Shown in pieces: positions 1 to 8,421 of a stretch of DNA of 64,000 nt (position 1 is the stretch's first letter; each line of letters opens with the position of its first letter). The notes under the pieces were generated by a model that worked only from the letters and a program-made list of their open reading frames with translations, was not told the origin of the DNA and searched no databases. Where the stretch lies: NCBI GenBank assembly GCA_002449765.1, contig DJXN01000011.1, positions 1-64,000 on the forward strand, read 5' to 3'. Origin of the DNA: Fibrobacter sp. UBA7003 (GTDB lineage Bacteria > Fibrobacterota > Fibrobacteria > Fibrobacterales > Fibrobacteraceae). The translations under genes and the position numbers were made by a program.

Positions 1-140
1 GTCCAACTTTTTGGGTTCAGCTCATCCGCCGGGGTTTTTCATTGCACCGAAGGTGCCCGCGAAGACACTTGTTCATCGCCTACGCTTGAGTAAGCGCGAG
101 GCATGCAGTGCTTGCCGAAGTTTTTTACTTATTTCGAGTG
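1..140. other. Intergenic stretch with one small hairpin, no gene seen
   Basis: This is the left edge of the window, downstream of the reverse-strand gene that ends at 152. I see no coding potential. There is a short hairpin near 44-56 (GCACC, GAA, GGTGC). Read on the reverse strand it is followed by an A-rich rather than a T-rich stretch, so I do not call it a terminator. Confidence 0.4.
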
Positions 141-175
141 TCAGGAGGGTCTTAGGGAGGGACCACCCTCCCTAA
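141..175 (-). repeat. Hairpin repeat, copy 1, at the 3' end of the OpgC-like gene
   Basis: On the reverse strand this reads GGGAGGG, a short loop, CCCTCCC, then TAAGACCCTCC. A second copy lies at the end of recF (6901-6935). The two copies differ inside the stem by a compensatory change, a G-C pair here against an A-T pair there. The repeat lies inside the coding sequence: it encodes the last residues of the upstream gene and supplies its TAA stop. Confidence 0.7.
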
Positions 176-1216
176 TCGTATCTTAGCGAGGGCCCACAGC
201 AAAACGCAGGCTGCAATCGGGACGAGTATGTTCCACGGTCCGTGGTAGCGGATGCTCCCGGGAATATTCATCCAGATATAGACGAACACGATGTGGGCGG
301 TGTAGATGTCGATGCTGCAGCGGCCCATTGCGTTCGTGGGCCTGAAGTCCAGCAGGTTCGGCCACTTACGGACGATGGCGCAGATGCCGAGCATAAAGAC
401 AAAGAAGTTTGCGAAACGGAGCGGCCCCACGTGGACCTTGCTCGTGAACGCTTCTGCGGGAAGCGGGAGCGCGATAAACTGGTGCGACCACAGGAAGCAG
501 AAGACGAGCGCTATGACGATGGCCGGCGAAAGTGAGCGGACCAGGGCGACGGTACGCGGGTGACCGGCGGATTCGTCCTTGCGTGCGAGCTTCCACCAGG
601 CGGCGACGGCCGTTCCCGAAAAGTAGACGCATTGCCAGGCGAAGGGGTCGAAGTCCCCGTGGTGGATCCACTGCGGGAAGGCTGAATTGACCAGGTCGCG
701 GAGCCCGAACTGTGCGGCAATCCAGACGGCAAGCGACGGAAGCCAGAGCGCGAAAACTTCGCGCTTGCGTTTTGCCTTCAGGAACAGCGGCATGGCGACG
801 GGACCGAGCATGAGGAAGATGACATAGAGCGGCAGAACGTCGAGCCATTCGGGTGTGTTTACGAGCGTAAGGCTCCAGAAGCTACCTGCGACGGGGTGCC
901 CGTAGATGGACTTGAACAGCGTGGCGGTCTGCGGCATTATGGCAAGCCCGGCGATGGCGAGGGCTGCAAGCGTTGCGATGTGGTAGCGCCAGGTCTTGAA
1001 GGCGCGGGCGAACATCCAGCGCTGGCCCGGGTCCTTTGCGCTTTTGCTTGCGGCGGCGAGCAGCCCCACGAATCCGGAGAGGAAAAAAAAGCCTTCGGCC
1101 GCACTGAAGAAGCCGAAGCACTGGTAAAGGTAATAGGAGATGGGCCTTCCGAAATGGTCGAGGGTCATCTGCAGGAGCAGCAGGCCGCGGATGGAATCTA
1201 GTGCCCTTATCCTCAC
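152..1216 (-). CDS. OpgC-like membrane acyltransferase
   Basis: A 354-residue polytopic membrane protein that starts with a stretch like the OpgC_C family (RALDSIRGLLLLQMTLDHFG). It has about ten hydrophobic segments. In proteobacteria, OpgC adds succinyl groups to osmoregulated periplasmic glucans, and relatives acylate other envelope sugars. I infer an acyltransferase acting on an envelope polysaccharide, with unknown substrate. The start is a GTG with a poor Shine-Dalgarno sequence. The last five residues (RVVPP) and the stop codon are encoded by a hairpin repeat, so the C-terminus looks modified by repeat insertion. No glucan synthase genes lie nearby. Confidence 0.75.
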   Translation of the reverse strand: MRIRALDSIRGLLLLQMTLDHFGRPISYYLYQCFGFFSAAEGFFFLSGFVGLLAAASKSAKDPGQRWMFARAFKTWRYHIATLAALAIAGLAIMPQTATLFKSIYGHPVAGSFWSLTLVNTPEWLDVLPLYVIFLMLGPVAMPLFLKAKRKREVFALWLPSLAVWIAAQFGLRDLVNSAFPQWIHHGDFDPFAWQCVYFSGTAVAAWWKLARKDESAGHPRTVALVRSLSPAIVIALVFCFLWSHQFIALPLPAEAFTSKVHVGPLRFANFFVFMLGICAIVRKWPNLLDFRPTNAMGRCSIDIYTAHIVFVYIWMNIPGSIRYHGPWNILVPIAACVLLWALAKIRLGRVVPP

Positions 1217-1248
1217 GGATTATCCCGTGGCGTTGCGCCTGCCGGAGG

Positions 1249-2367
1249 CTAGAAGCTCGCCTTTGCGCTGATACCCATCGCGAAGTCGGTCTCGATCTGG
1301 TCGGCGAAGTTGTAGCCACCCCAGAACACGAGTTCGGTCTTCATTGTGGGATAGAGGTAGAGGTTCAGGCCGAGGTAATGGTAGTCGTCGTCCTCCTTTT
1401 CGAGGTCCTTGTTGTGGTATTCGTAGCCCACGCCCATGCTGAACTTCTTGTGGATGATGAAACTGGGTTCGATGGCGAACATCATCTGGTCTTCGGTGAA
1501 AATCTGCACGTCGGCATCGTAGCGGTCGTCGGCCAGGGCCACGAAGAAGCTAGCTCCCAGGTTGAAGAAGTCGTAGTTGAAGCTCGGTTCGACGAGGAAG
1601 GAGTGGACCCCCTTGCCCTTGTAGGGGTGGATTCCCCATACGGCGTAGACCCCGTAGTTCATGTTCTCGAGGCTCTTGGTGTAGTCGACTTCGAGACCGA
1701 ACACGTAGGTGTGGCTGCGGCCCATGTCCTTGCCGAATACCCAGTCGACGCTCGGGGTGAGCACGAGGTGCTGGTCCACGTGGTTGACGAGCGGGTAGGA
1801 ATAGGTGGCGAAGAGCGCCGCGGAATGTTCGTTGTTCTCGGAAGCGCCGAAGTAGACCTTGCCCGAGCCGTACTTTTCGTTGCCGACTTCGATACCGGCA
1901 CCGCGCAGGTTCTGTTCGCGGACGATGACGGCGTAGCGGGCGGGGTCGCGCCAGTAGTAGTAGTTGAAGGCGCCTGCGCTATAGGTGAGGTCGCCGAACA
2001 CGAGGCCGATGTCGTGGGTGATGTCCCAGCGGAGCTCGACACCGTCGAAATTGAATTCGGTGTACTTGCCGCCGTCGCCCATAGCGGTCGAGTGCGCGTA
2101 GAAGTGGCGCCTGGTTTCGGAGGCTTGGTAGTTGCCCAGGGTGTCCTGGTAGCTCGTGTGGGTGTTCGCTTTGACGGTCACGGAAACGTTCTCGTCCATG
2201 TTCGCCTTGGCGGAAAGGTCGATGTCCTGGTTTGCGGCGTTGATGGGGCTGAAATGCTCGTCGAAATAGCTACCGTAGTCAAAGTTGACGGATCCGTGCA
2301 GTTCGACATCAACGGCGAGCGCGAAGCTTGCGGACATGAGGGCGATGGGCAGAATGAGTTTGCGCAT
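1249..2367 (-). CDS. Porin-like outer-membrane beta-barrel protein
   Basis: A 372-residue protein with a clear signal peptide (cleavage expected after SFALA) and then alternating hydrophobic and polar strands rich in Tyr, Phe and Gly. It ends in Phe, as outer-membrane barrels often do. The pattern of repeated long strands (for example LVFWGGYNFAD near the end) fits a 14-18 strand barrel. I do not recognise a specific family. A general porin or sugar channel is the simplest reading. It is a single-gene unit, 33 bases downstream of the start of the OpgC-like gene on the same strand. Confidence 0.6.
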   Translation of the reverse strand: MRKLILPIALMSASFALAVDVELHGSVNFDYGSYFDEHFSPINAANQDIDLSAKANMDENVSVTVKANTHTSYQDTLGNYQASETRRHFYAHSTAMGDGGKYTEFNFDGVELRWDITHDIGLVFGDLTYSAGAFNYYYWRDPARYAVIVREQNLRGAGIEVGNEKYGSGKVYFGASENNEHSAALFATYSYPLVNHVDQHLVLTPSVDWVFGKDMGRSHTYVFGLEVDYTKSLENMNYGVYAVWGIHPYKGKGVHSFLVEPSFNYDFFNLGASFFVALADDRYDADVQIFTEDQMMFAIEPSFIIHKKFSMGVGYEYHNKDLEKEDDDYHYLGLNLYLYPTMKTELVFWGGYNFADQIETDFAMGISAKASF

Positions 2368-2474
2368 AAAATCCTTCTAAAAAAGTTTCTTGGCAAAAGA
2401 TAGAAATATATCTTTGAAAAACCCAATGTCCAGAAGCCGTTTGTTTTGTATTTTTGTGGATATTTAGGAGCTTT

Positions 2475-3110
2475 ATGAAATTTCGCAGATTCTTTTTTGC
2501 AATGGGTGTCCTTGCGTTCCTTTGTGCGCAGGCGTTCGCGCTGACCGCCGACGAGGCCATGGAAAAGTCGAAAACCTGGTTCAAGTCGGGCAAGGCGTGG
2601 AAACTCGAGTTCCAGGTGCAGATGTTCTATTCGGAATCTCCCGACATCGTAAGCCAGAAGGGAAAGCTTCTGGTGGCCGACGGGGACCGCTTCACGCTCG
2701 ATGTCGCTGGAATCAAGTTCTATAGCGATGGCGAGAGCATGTGGCAGTACAACCCGGAACAGAAGCAGGTGCTCATCAAGGCGATTGAGGACCTGTCGTC
2801 GGCGTTCCACCCGTCGGAGCTCCTGTTCAAGTATCTTGGCTGCAAGGCGCGCGAACTGAAGGAAGCCGAGTTCAACAAGCAGAAACTCTGGGTGCTGAAG
2901 CTCGACCCGTCCAAGTACGCGGGGCAGTTCGACCAGATGGAAGTCTGGCTTTCGCAGAAGGATTTTTCGCCGGTGAGGCTCTTTACGGTCGACCCGTCCG
3001 GGAACGCGACCTGGTACAACATTATGAACCTGAAGGTGGTGAAGCAGGTTTCGCCCGATGACTTCAGGTACAAGCCCGTAAAGGGCGTCGACGAAATCGA
3101 CATGAGGTGA
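2475..3110 (+). CDS. lolA: LolA-like outer-membrane lipoprotein carrier
   Basis: A 211-residue periplasmic protein with a signal peptide (MKFRRFFFAMG, cleavage after AQAFA). It has the LolA/LolB-type half-barrel pattern, including a glutamine-rich strand with WQYNPEQKQV near residues 85-95. LolA proteins carry lipoproteins from the inner to the outer membrane. The ATG at 2475 is chosen over an upstream in-frame ATG because it has AGGAG five bases upstream and begins the signal peptide. It overlaps the next gene's start region and heads an envelope operon that runs into recF. Confidence 0.75.
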   Translation: MKFRRFFFAMGVLAFLCAQAFALTADEAMEKSKTWFKSGKAWKLEFQVQMFYSESPDIVSQKGKLLVADGDRFTLDVAGIKFYSDGESMWQYNPEQKQVLIKAIEDLSSAFHPSELLFKYLGCKARELKEAEFNKQKLWVLKLDPSKYAGQFDQMEVWLSQKDFSPVRLFTVDPSGNATWYNIMNLKVVKQVSPDDFRYKPVKGVDEIDMR

Positions 3111-3112
3111 TG

Positions 3113-4738
3113 ATGGATGTGAACTTGTACAAGGCGCTGCGGCGTTCTCTTGCTGCCGTGACGCTGGCCTCGGCCGGTGCCCTCGCCGCAAACCAGACGC
3201 TTTTCAGCAACTGGACCTATTCTGTCGCTCCCGGCGGAACGGATGGCGCCCTGTGGGTGTTTTCCCGCGGAAACGTGAATAGCGGCGTGACGCTTCTGAG
3301 TCTCAAGGTGTCGGCTTCGGGACAGGTCCAGGTGGACGATGCCGTCCAGGATGCGGTCTCGGATTCCACGACGGCTGTCCAGGACGGAATCTTTATCGAT
3401 GTCAATGCGGAACGCAGGCGCATCCCGGTCGCATCTGCCGGCAGGCTCGGGACCGTATTCCCGATGTATGGGCTCAAGCGCGACAGCAGCTTCCTTCAGC
3501 CGAAGGGGTTCATCTCGGTTCGCGGGATCGGGAACGTTGTCGAGACTCCGCTGGAACTTCCGGTAGCGGCGGAAGATGTCGAATCGGCGATGGACTATGC
3601 CGTGAGCGGGCTTGCCTTCGATTCCTCGAGTTCGACATTGTGGATTGCCCGCGGGATCCTGGGGCTTACGGGCTACAACATTTCGAAGGGGGCGAACGAC
3701 CCGAAGGAGTTCCGGCTGATTTTTGACCGAGATTCCAAATCGCTCGATACGCTCAAGCTGAACGCGACGAAGGATATCTCGAAATATACGGAGGTGCTCG
3801 ATGTCGCCATGGATAACGATGCGGGAGACCTGTGGCTTGCGACTTCGCGCGGACTCTGGAAAATGGCCCGTGACGGCAAGCTCTCGCTTGCTTCCAAAGC
3901 GCTCGATACCATGCGGGTGACGGGTGTCTGGGTCGGGGGCTCGCCGCTGCAGGTGATTGCGGAAACGCAGTCGAAGGGCAAGGATCCGGTCGTGGGTGCG
4001 CTCTGGCGCAAGAAGGCCGGCGCCTCCGGTGACTTTGCGAAGATCCCGTTCCTTGACCTTGACGGCAAGGCCCAGAAAAAGGATGTCTATGACAATGCCG
4101 ACTACACGGTGAGCGACATCGCGTTTGTCGGAAGCATGGCGTTCGTTGGCGTCCGGACGGTGGGCGGCTCCGTTAGCGGGTTGCTGAAGCTCGATTCCCT
4201 TGGATTCCGGGCCTACGAAGTCGACGAGGACGAACTCGCCTGGCTTTACGGGTTCGAGATGGGCGTCACCGACCGTGACGTGGTTATCTGGTCGGTTACT
4301 TCGTTCCCGCTGGCGAAGGGGATGACGGGGCTTGCTGTCGCTGCGGACGGGAACGGCGTCTCCGTTTCGGCCGATACGGGCAAAACCTGGACTCCGGTCC
4401 TGAACCGAGCCAAGCTGGGCGGCGACCTGGGGACGGTGCGTATGGTGCCTTCGGTCATCACGGCGGGCTCGGAATCGCTTGTTTCGTACAAGGTAAGCAA
4501 GGACTCGAAGATTACCATCGAGGTGTTCAGCTACGACATGCGGAAGGTGCGCAAGATCGTGAAGTCGGCTCCGCGCTTTGCGGACAAGTCTCGCAGTACG
4601 AATGCGAGGGAAGACGTGTGGGACGGCCTTGACGACTACGGCAATCCCTGCACCATGGGCGTCTATTACGTGCGCGTGAAGGACAATCATGGGCATGTGG
4701 GCTGGGGCAAGGTCATGTCGCTCGGAGGGGGTCGCTGA
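3113..4738 (+). CDS. Secreted propeller-like protein with FlgD-like C-terminal domain
   Basis: About 541 residues with a signal peptide ending near GALAA. The middle has repeated segments such as TLWIARGILG, DLWLATSRGLW and GALWRKK, typical of a beta-propeller of the two-component-regulator or sensor type. The last 90 residues look like a FlgD-type Ig domain (VWDGLDDYGNPCTMGVYYVRV). Such tails are common on proteins linked to type IX secretion, and the layout recalls PorZ, but this is inference. The ATG at 3113 is preferred because GAGG lies five bases upstream; GTG 3107 and ATG 3110 are alternatives. It overlaps the PorV-like gene by one base. Confidence 0.6.
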   Translation: MDVNLYKALRRSLAAVTLASAGALAANQTLFSNWTYSVAPGGTDGALWVFSRGNVNSGVTLLSLKVSASGQVQVDDAVQDAVSDSTTAVQDGIFIDVNAERRRIPVASAGRLGTVFPMYGLKRDSSFLQPKGFISVRGIGNVVETPLELPVAAEDVESAMDYAVSGLAFDSSSSTLWIARGILGLTGYNISKGANDPKEFRLIFDRDSKSLDTLKLNATKDISKYTEVLDVAMDNDAGDLWLATSRGLWKMARDGKLSLASKALDTMRVTGVWVGGSPLQVIAETQSKGKDPVVGALWRKKAGASGDFAKIPFLDLDGKAQKKDVYDNADYTVSDIAFVGSMAFVGVRTVGGSVSGLLKLDSLGFRAYEVDEDELAWLYGFEMGVTDRDVVIWSVTSFPLAKGMTGLAVAADGNGVSVSADTGKTWTPVLNRAKLGGDLGTVRMVPSVITAGSESLVSYKVSKDSKITIEVFSYDMRKVRKIVKSAPRFADKSRSTNAREDVWDGLDDYGNPCTMGVYYVRVKDNHGHVGWGKVMSLGGGR

Positions 4739-5787
4739 TGCTTATGCGTAAGATTTCCCTTGGTGCCTTGTTTGCCCTTGCCCTGTTTGCGTCTTCGGCT
4801 GTCGCTGGAGTCGTGGACAAGAAGGCTGCGCTTGGCGGCTACGACGGATTCGTGGAACGCATGGGGGCGGGAACCCGCGAACTCGGCCGCGGCAATACGG
4901 GTTCTGCGGATACATCTGCCATGCCCGGTGCCTATTGGAACCCGGCCATTCTCGGATTCCGGCAGAATTTCAATTACACGCTCAATGCAGAACGCCGCAG
5001 CCTGGACCGCACGGGCGGTTCGCTCGGGCTTGAAACCTCCGTCGGAAACCGCATGGGGATTGGCTTTGCCATGCTCTACCGCGGCGATATCGATTTCGAG
5101 GTGATTGACGAGGATGACCAGACTCTTGGATCGGCGACCCCGTTCTTCTCGATGATGTATCTCGGGTTCTCCTTCAGGGCAACGCGTCGGGATGCCTTTG
5201 GCGTGTCGCTTTCGTTTGGCTATGACAACATGGACATCGCGGAGTATTATGATGACCTGGACATGACCGACGGGTTCACGAGTCCGATGGCGCTCAATTT
5301 CGGGTGGCTTCGCCAGTGGAACGAAAAGTGGTCGTCGTCCGTCGTCATCCGGAATATCAGCTTTAGCAAGAACCTTTCGGCGCGCTGGACTCGCAGCCCG
5401 AGTTCCGATAACCGCATCCCGTCGACGGAGGGCGTGCGCCCCAAGGTGCTGCAGGTAGGCCTTGGCTACCGTTCTAAAATCATGGGCAAGCCCGTGTATG
5501 CATGGATGGAAGCGCTTGACTACCAGGTGGCGGATACGCTTCTCGTGTTCGACCCGCAGCATCACGTGTGGACGGGCCGTGTGGGTTTCGAATGCGAAAT
5601 CATTCCCGCGGGAACCGTGCGTATCGGCATGGATGATTTGAATGCGATGCTTGGCCTCGGATACAAGTTCGATGTGCGCATAGGCAAGAAACGCTACCTG
5701 TTCGACGTGAACTATGCCTTGACTTACGAATCTAGCGCCGGGCTCTTTAATCCGCTGAGCTTCGGCGTGAGGGGATTTATCCCGTGA
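4738..5787 (+). CDS. PorV/PorQ-family outer-membrane barrel protein
   Basis: A 349-residue protein with a signal peptide (cleavage after SAVAG). It then has the conserved opening of the PorV/PorQ family: GAGTRELGRGNTGSA followed by GAYWNPAILG. The rest is a series of long amphipathic strands as in FadL-like barrels. PorV shuttles cargo with C-terminal sorting domains from the type IX translocon to the surface attachment complex. The secreted enzymes in this window that end in sorting-like tails fit such a role. The start shares bases with the previous stop (TGATG), and its own stop overlaps the recF start by four bases, so the genes are translationally coupled. Confidence 0.75.
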   Translation: MLMRKISLGALFALALFASSAVAGVVDKKAALGGYDGFVERMGAGTRELGRGNTGSADTSAMPGAYWNPAILGFRQNFNYTLNAERRSLDRTGGSLGLETSVGNRMGIGFAMLYRGDIDFEVIDEDDQTLGSATPFFSMMYLGFSFRATRRDAFGVSLSFGYDNMDIAEYYDDLDMTDGFTSPMALNFGWLRQWNEKWSSSVVIRNISFSKNLSARWTRSPSSDNRIPSTEGVRPKVLQVGLGYRSKIMGKPVYAWMEALDYQVADTLLVFDPQHHVWTGRVGFECEIIPAGTVRIGMDDLNAMLGLGYKFDVRIGKKRYLFDVNYALTYESSAGLFNPLSFGVRGFIP

Positions 5788-6902
5788 TAAGCTCGCTGTC
5801 GGTCCGGAACGTTCGAAGCCTGTCTGGAGGCGCTTCCGATTTTCGCGAGTTCGCCTTTTCGCATGGGGTGAACGTTATCCATGGGCCAAACGGCTGTGGC
5901 AAAACGACTGTGCTTGAGGCTGTGCACCTGCTTTTGCAGGGGTTCTCGTTCCGGGCGCGGGACCTGAAGGAACTGATTGCCTGGAATGCCGACGAGATGA
6001 TTTTACGCGGGTCGTTCTATGACGAATCCCACGAATGGAACCGTGCGTTGCAGGTGGGAAATGCCGGAACGGTCGTAAAGGAAAACGGCTCGCCGCTTCG
6101 AACGGCGTCGTCTTTTTTCGGGAAGATGCCCGCGGTAATCATGCAGCCGTCCGATATCGAACTTTTGCGCGGTGCGCCCGAAGTGCGCAGGCGTTGGCTC
6201 GATGAAATCCTCTGCTTCCGTTCGGCGGCGAACGCAAGCGTGCTGCGCAACTACAAGCGCGTGCTTCAGCAGAGGAACCAGTGGCTCAGGCAGTTCAAGA
6301 AGGATGGGAATGCGGTCGGAGGTGAAGACCTTTTCCAGGTGCTGACGGGCCAGCTGGTGGAACTCGGGGCGAAACTCTGGTCGATACGGCTGGAACTTTC
6401 CAAGGAAATTTCTCCCATCATCACGGGTTACTACAGGCGCCTTTCCGGTGGTGTAGACGAGATTACCTGCGATTACAAGAGCTCGATTCTTAGGGAATTC
6501 GATGCGTCCGGAATCCCGAACGAAGATATGCTGAAGAATGCCTTCGCGGAAAAGCTTGCGGGGCTTGAACTTGTAGAAAAACTGCAGGGAATCACGATGT
6601 CGGGACCTCACAAGGATGATCTCGCGCTTTGCGCCTCGGGATACGAGATGCGTTCGGTGGGATCGCAGGGACAATGCCGTTCGGCGGCTATCGCCATGCG
6701 TTTTGCCGCGGTCGATGTTGCTTCCCGCTATCTCGCGAAGCCGGTCCTTTTGCTGGACGATATCTTCGCGGAACTCGACGTGAACCGCCGCGATGCGGTC
6801 GCCGCGCTTGTTCGCGAGAAGGATTGCCAGGTGCTGATTGCCACCCCGCAGTTCGAGGAACTGCCTTTTAAGGCGGATTCGGAAATTTCTTTAAGCGACT
6901 AG
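5784..6902 (+). CDS. recF: DNA replication and repair protein RecF
   Basis: A 372-residue ABC-type ATPase. Walker A is GPNGCGKTT at residues 34-42, the signature motif begins SQGQ near residue 294, and Walker B is LLLDDIFAELD near 323-333. RecF loads RecA at single-strand gaps together with RecO and RecR. The GTG start overlaps the PorV-like gene by four bases, so recF is the last gene of an envelope operon instead of sitting with dnaA and dnaN. The last codon, TAG, runs directly into a hairpin repeat. Confidence 0.93.
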   Translation: MISSLSVRNVRSLSGGASDFREFAFSHGVNVIHGPNGCGKTTVLEAVHLLLQGFSFRARDLKELIAWNADEMILRGSFYDESHEWNRALQVGNAGTVVKENGSPLRTASSFFGKMPAVIMQPSDIELLRGAPEVRRRWLDEILCFRSAANASVLRNYKRVLQQRNQWLRQFKKDGNAVGGEDLFQVLTGQLVELGAKLWSIRLELSKEISPIITGYYRRLSGGVDEITCDYKSSILREFDASGIPNEDMLKNAFAEKLAGLELVEKLQGITMSGPHKDDLALCASGYEMRSVGSQGQCRSAAIAMRFAAVDVASRYLAKPVLLLDDIFAELDVNRRDAVAALVREKDCQVLIATPQFEELPFKADSEISLSD

Positions 6903-6935
6903 GGAGGAGTTCCTCCTCCCTAAGACCCTCCCTAA
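6901..6935 (+). repeat. Hairpin repeat, copy 2, at the 3' end of recF
   Basis: GGGAGGA, a short loop, TCCTCCC, then TAAGACCCTCC. The same layout, including the TAAGACCCTCC trailer, occurs at 141-175 on the reverse strand. It begins inside the recF stop codon. Confidence 0.7.
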
Positions 6936-6944
6936 AACAAAAAT

Positions 6945-6974
6945 AAAGGCCGCCTTGCAGCGGTCTTTGTTTTG
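6945..6974. terminator. Bidirectional terminator between recF and mscL
   Basis: A nine-pair stem (AAAGGCCGC with GCGGTCTTT) around the loop CTTGCA, with a T-rich tract on the plus side and A-rich sequence before it. It separates the convergent recF and mscL genes. Confidence 0.75.
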
Positions 6975-7001
6975 AATTTGGAAAGGTTCGCGCGAACTTT
7001 T

Positions 7002-7442
7002 TTACTTCTTCAGCAGGTCACGGATTTCGGTGAGGAGCTTCTCTTCGGCGCTCGGCTCAGGAGGGGCCGGAGGAGCAGCCGGGGCTTCTTCCTTCTTGCG
7101 CATGTTCTGCATGAATCCGAGGAACTTCTTCATCACGATGAACACCACGATGGCGACGATGAGGAAGTCGATGATGCCGCCGATGAAGTTGCCGTACGGG
7201 ATGGTCACGCCGTTAGCGGTGGTGTAGGCGAGAGCCTTGAGGCCTTCGCCCGCGTCCTTGCCACCGGCCATGGAGATGATGGCCGTGACACTCGGCATCA
7301 CGATGTCGTTCACGAAGGAGGTGACGATTTTACCGAATGCGCCGCCGATGATAACACCGATGGCCATGTCGACGATGTTGCCCTTGAACGCGAAGGCCTT
7401 GAACTCTTCGAGAAGGGACGATGCTTTACCTTTGATACCCAT
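7002..7442 (-). CDS. mscL: Large-conductance mechanosensitive channel MscL
   Basis: A 146-residue protein, the usual MscL length. The N-terminal part has the family core FKAFAFKGNIVDMAIGVIIG followed by the first transmembrane helix. A second helix lies near residues 75-100, and the C-terminal bundle is charged (AEEKLLTEIRDLLKK). The channel opens under membrane tension and releases solutes on osmotic downshock. A Pro/Ala-rich linker (EEAPAAPPAPPEP) precedes the last helix. The start has AAAGGAG upstream. It is a single gene, convergent with recF and divergent from the next gene. Confidence 0.95.
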   Translation of the reverse strand: MGIKGKASSLLEEFKAFAFKGNIVDMAIGVIIGGAFGKIVTSFVNDIVMPSVTAIISMAGGKDAGEGLKALAYTTANGVTIPYGNFIGGIIDFLIVAIVVFIVMKKFLGFMQNMRKKEEAPAAPPAPPEPSAEEKLLTEIRDLLKK

Positions 7443-7525
7443 GTGGGCTCCTTTTGTTGATGTTGCTTTTGAAAAAATAGTATTGTCGTGCAGTTTGGCA
7501 AGGCATTTTCTAAATTGTGTGCGCT

Positions 7526-8398
7526 ATGTCATGGTTGTTTCTGGCTTTCGCCTCGGCTGTTTTTTTGGGCCTTTATGATCTTGCGAAGAAAAAATCGGTG
7601 CAGGACAATGCCGTCCGCCCGGTTCTCTGCCTCTGTAGCGCCTTTTACGCCCTGTTCATGCTCCCGCTCCTGCCCCTGGGCTTCTGCGAGCCGCTTTCGC
7701 TGCACGACCACCTGCTGCTGATGGCGAAGGCGGTCATCGTGGGCCTTAGCTGGCTCTTTACCTACAATGCTATCGCGCATATGCCGCTTTCGATTTCGAC
7801 CACGATACGCGCACTGGCCCCGCTCTTTACCATCATGATTGCGGTAGGCTTCATGGGCGAACGCCCCTTCCCGCTCCAGTGGGTGGGGATTGCCGTCTGC
7901 ATTTTTTCCTACATCGGGCTGAGCCTTGCGGGCAGGAAGGAGATGGGACATTTCTTCAGCAATGGCTGGGTGGTGTCGATGCTCATCGGGACGATCCTTG
8001 CCAGTTGCAGCGGGGTCTACGACAAGTTTATCTTGCAGCGAATGAACTTCGAGCCGATGACGGTGCAGGTGTGGTTCAGTATCTACATGCTTGGGGTCCA
8101 GTTCATCACGACCGCCTTCACATGGTACCCGACCCGTAAAAAGACGACCCCGTTCCAGTTCCGCTGGAGCTTTATCGCTGTGGCAGCCCTGTTGATTGTT
8201 GCGGACCGCTGCTATTTCCTCGCCGTAAGCCACGAGGGAGCCCTCATTTCGATCATCACGGTGCTCAGGCGTTCGAGCGTGTTCATCAGCTTCCTGGCGG
8301 GAATTCTCATTTTCCGTGAAAGGAAGAGCAAGCTCAAGTTCGTTGCGCTTCTGGGCGTGGTGCTCGGGCTCTGCCTCATCTCCCTTGGCAAGGGTTAG
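7526..8398 (+). CDS. EamA-family drug/metabolite transporter
   Basis: A 290-residue membrane protein with about ten hydrophobic helices in two EamA repeats. The second half ends with the typical SVFISFLAGILIFRERKSKLKF followed by a last helix. Members export or import metabolites and the substrate cannot be read from sequence. The ATG at 7526 is preferred over the GTG at 7517 because the protein then begins directly with the first helix. There is no Shine-Dalgarno sequence, and TAAATT lies nine bases before the ATG. The coaE start follows 23 bases after its stop. Confidence 0.8.
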   Translation: MSWLFLAFASAVFLGLYDLAKKKSVQDNAVRPVLCLCSAFYALFMLPLLPLGFCEPLSLHDHLLLMAKAVIVGLSWLFTYNAIAHMPLSISTTIRALAPLFTIMIAVGFMGERPFPLQWVGIAVCIFSYIGLSLAGRKEMGHFFSNGWVVSMLIGTILASCSGVYDKFILQRMNFEPMTVQVWFSIYMLGVQFITTAFTWYPTRKKTTPFQFRWSFIAVAALLIVADRCYFLAVSHEGALISIITVLRRSSVFISFLAGILIFRERKSKLKFVALLGVVLGLCLISLGKG

Positions 8399-8414
8399 AA
8401 AATTTTTTTATAAT
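8385..8414 (+). promoter_or_regulatory. Predicted promoter of coaE giving a leaderless transcript
   Basis: TTGGCA at 8385-8390, an 18-base spacer, then a perfect TATAAT at 8409-8414. Exactly seven bases separate the hexamer from the ATG at 8422, so transcription should start at or next to the start codon. The -35 element lies inside the end of the transporter gene. Confidence 0.65.
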
Positions 8415-8421
8415 GCATGGC

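Noticed and set aside
1201..2403. Long open frame antisense to the porin-like gene
   Set aside because: Its product is a Val/Glu/His-rich string with no signal or motif, and the opposite strand encodes a protein with a signal peptide and barrel pattern.
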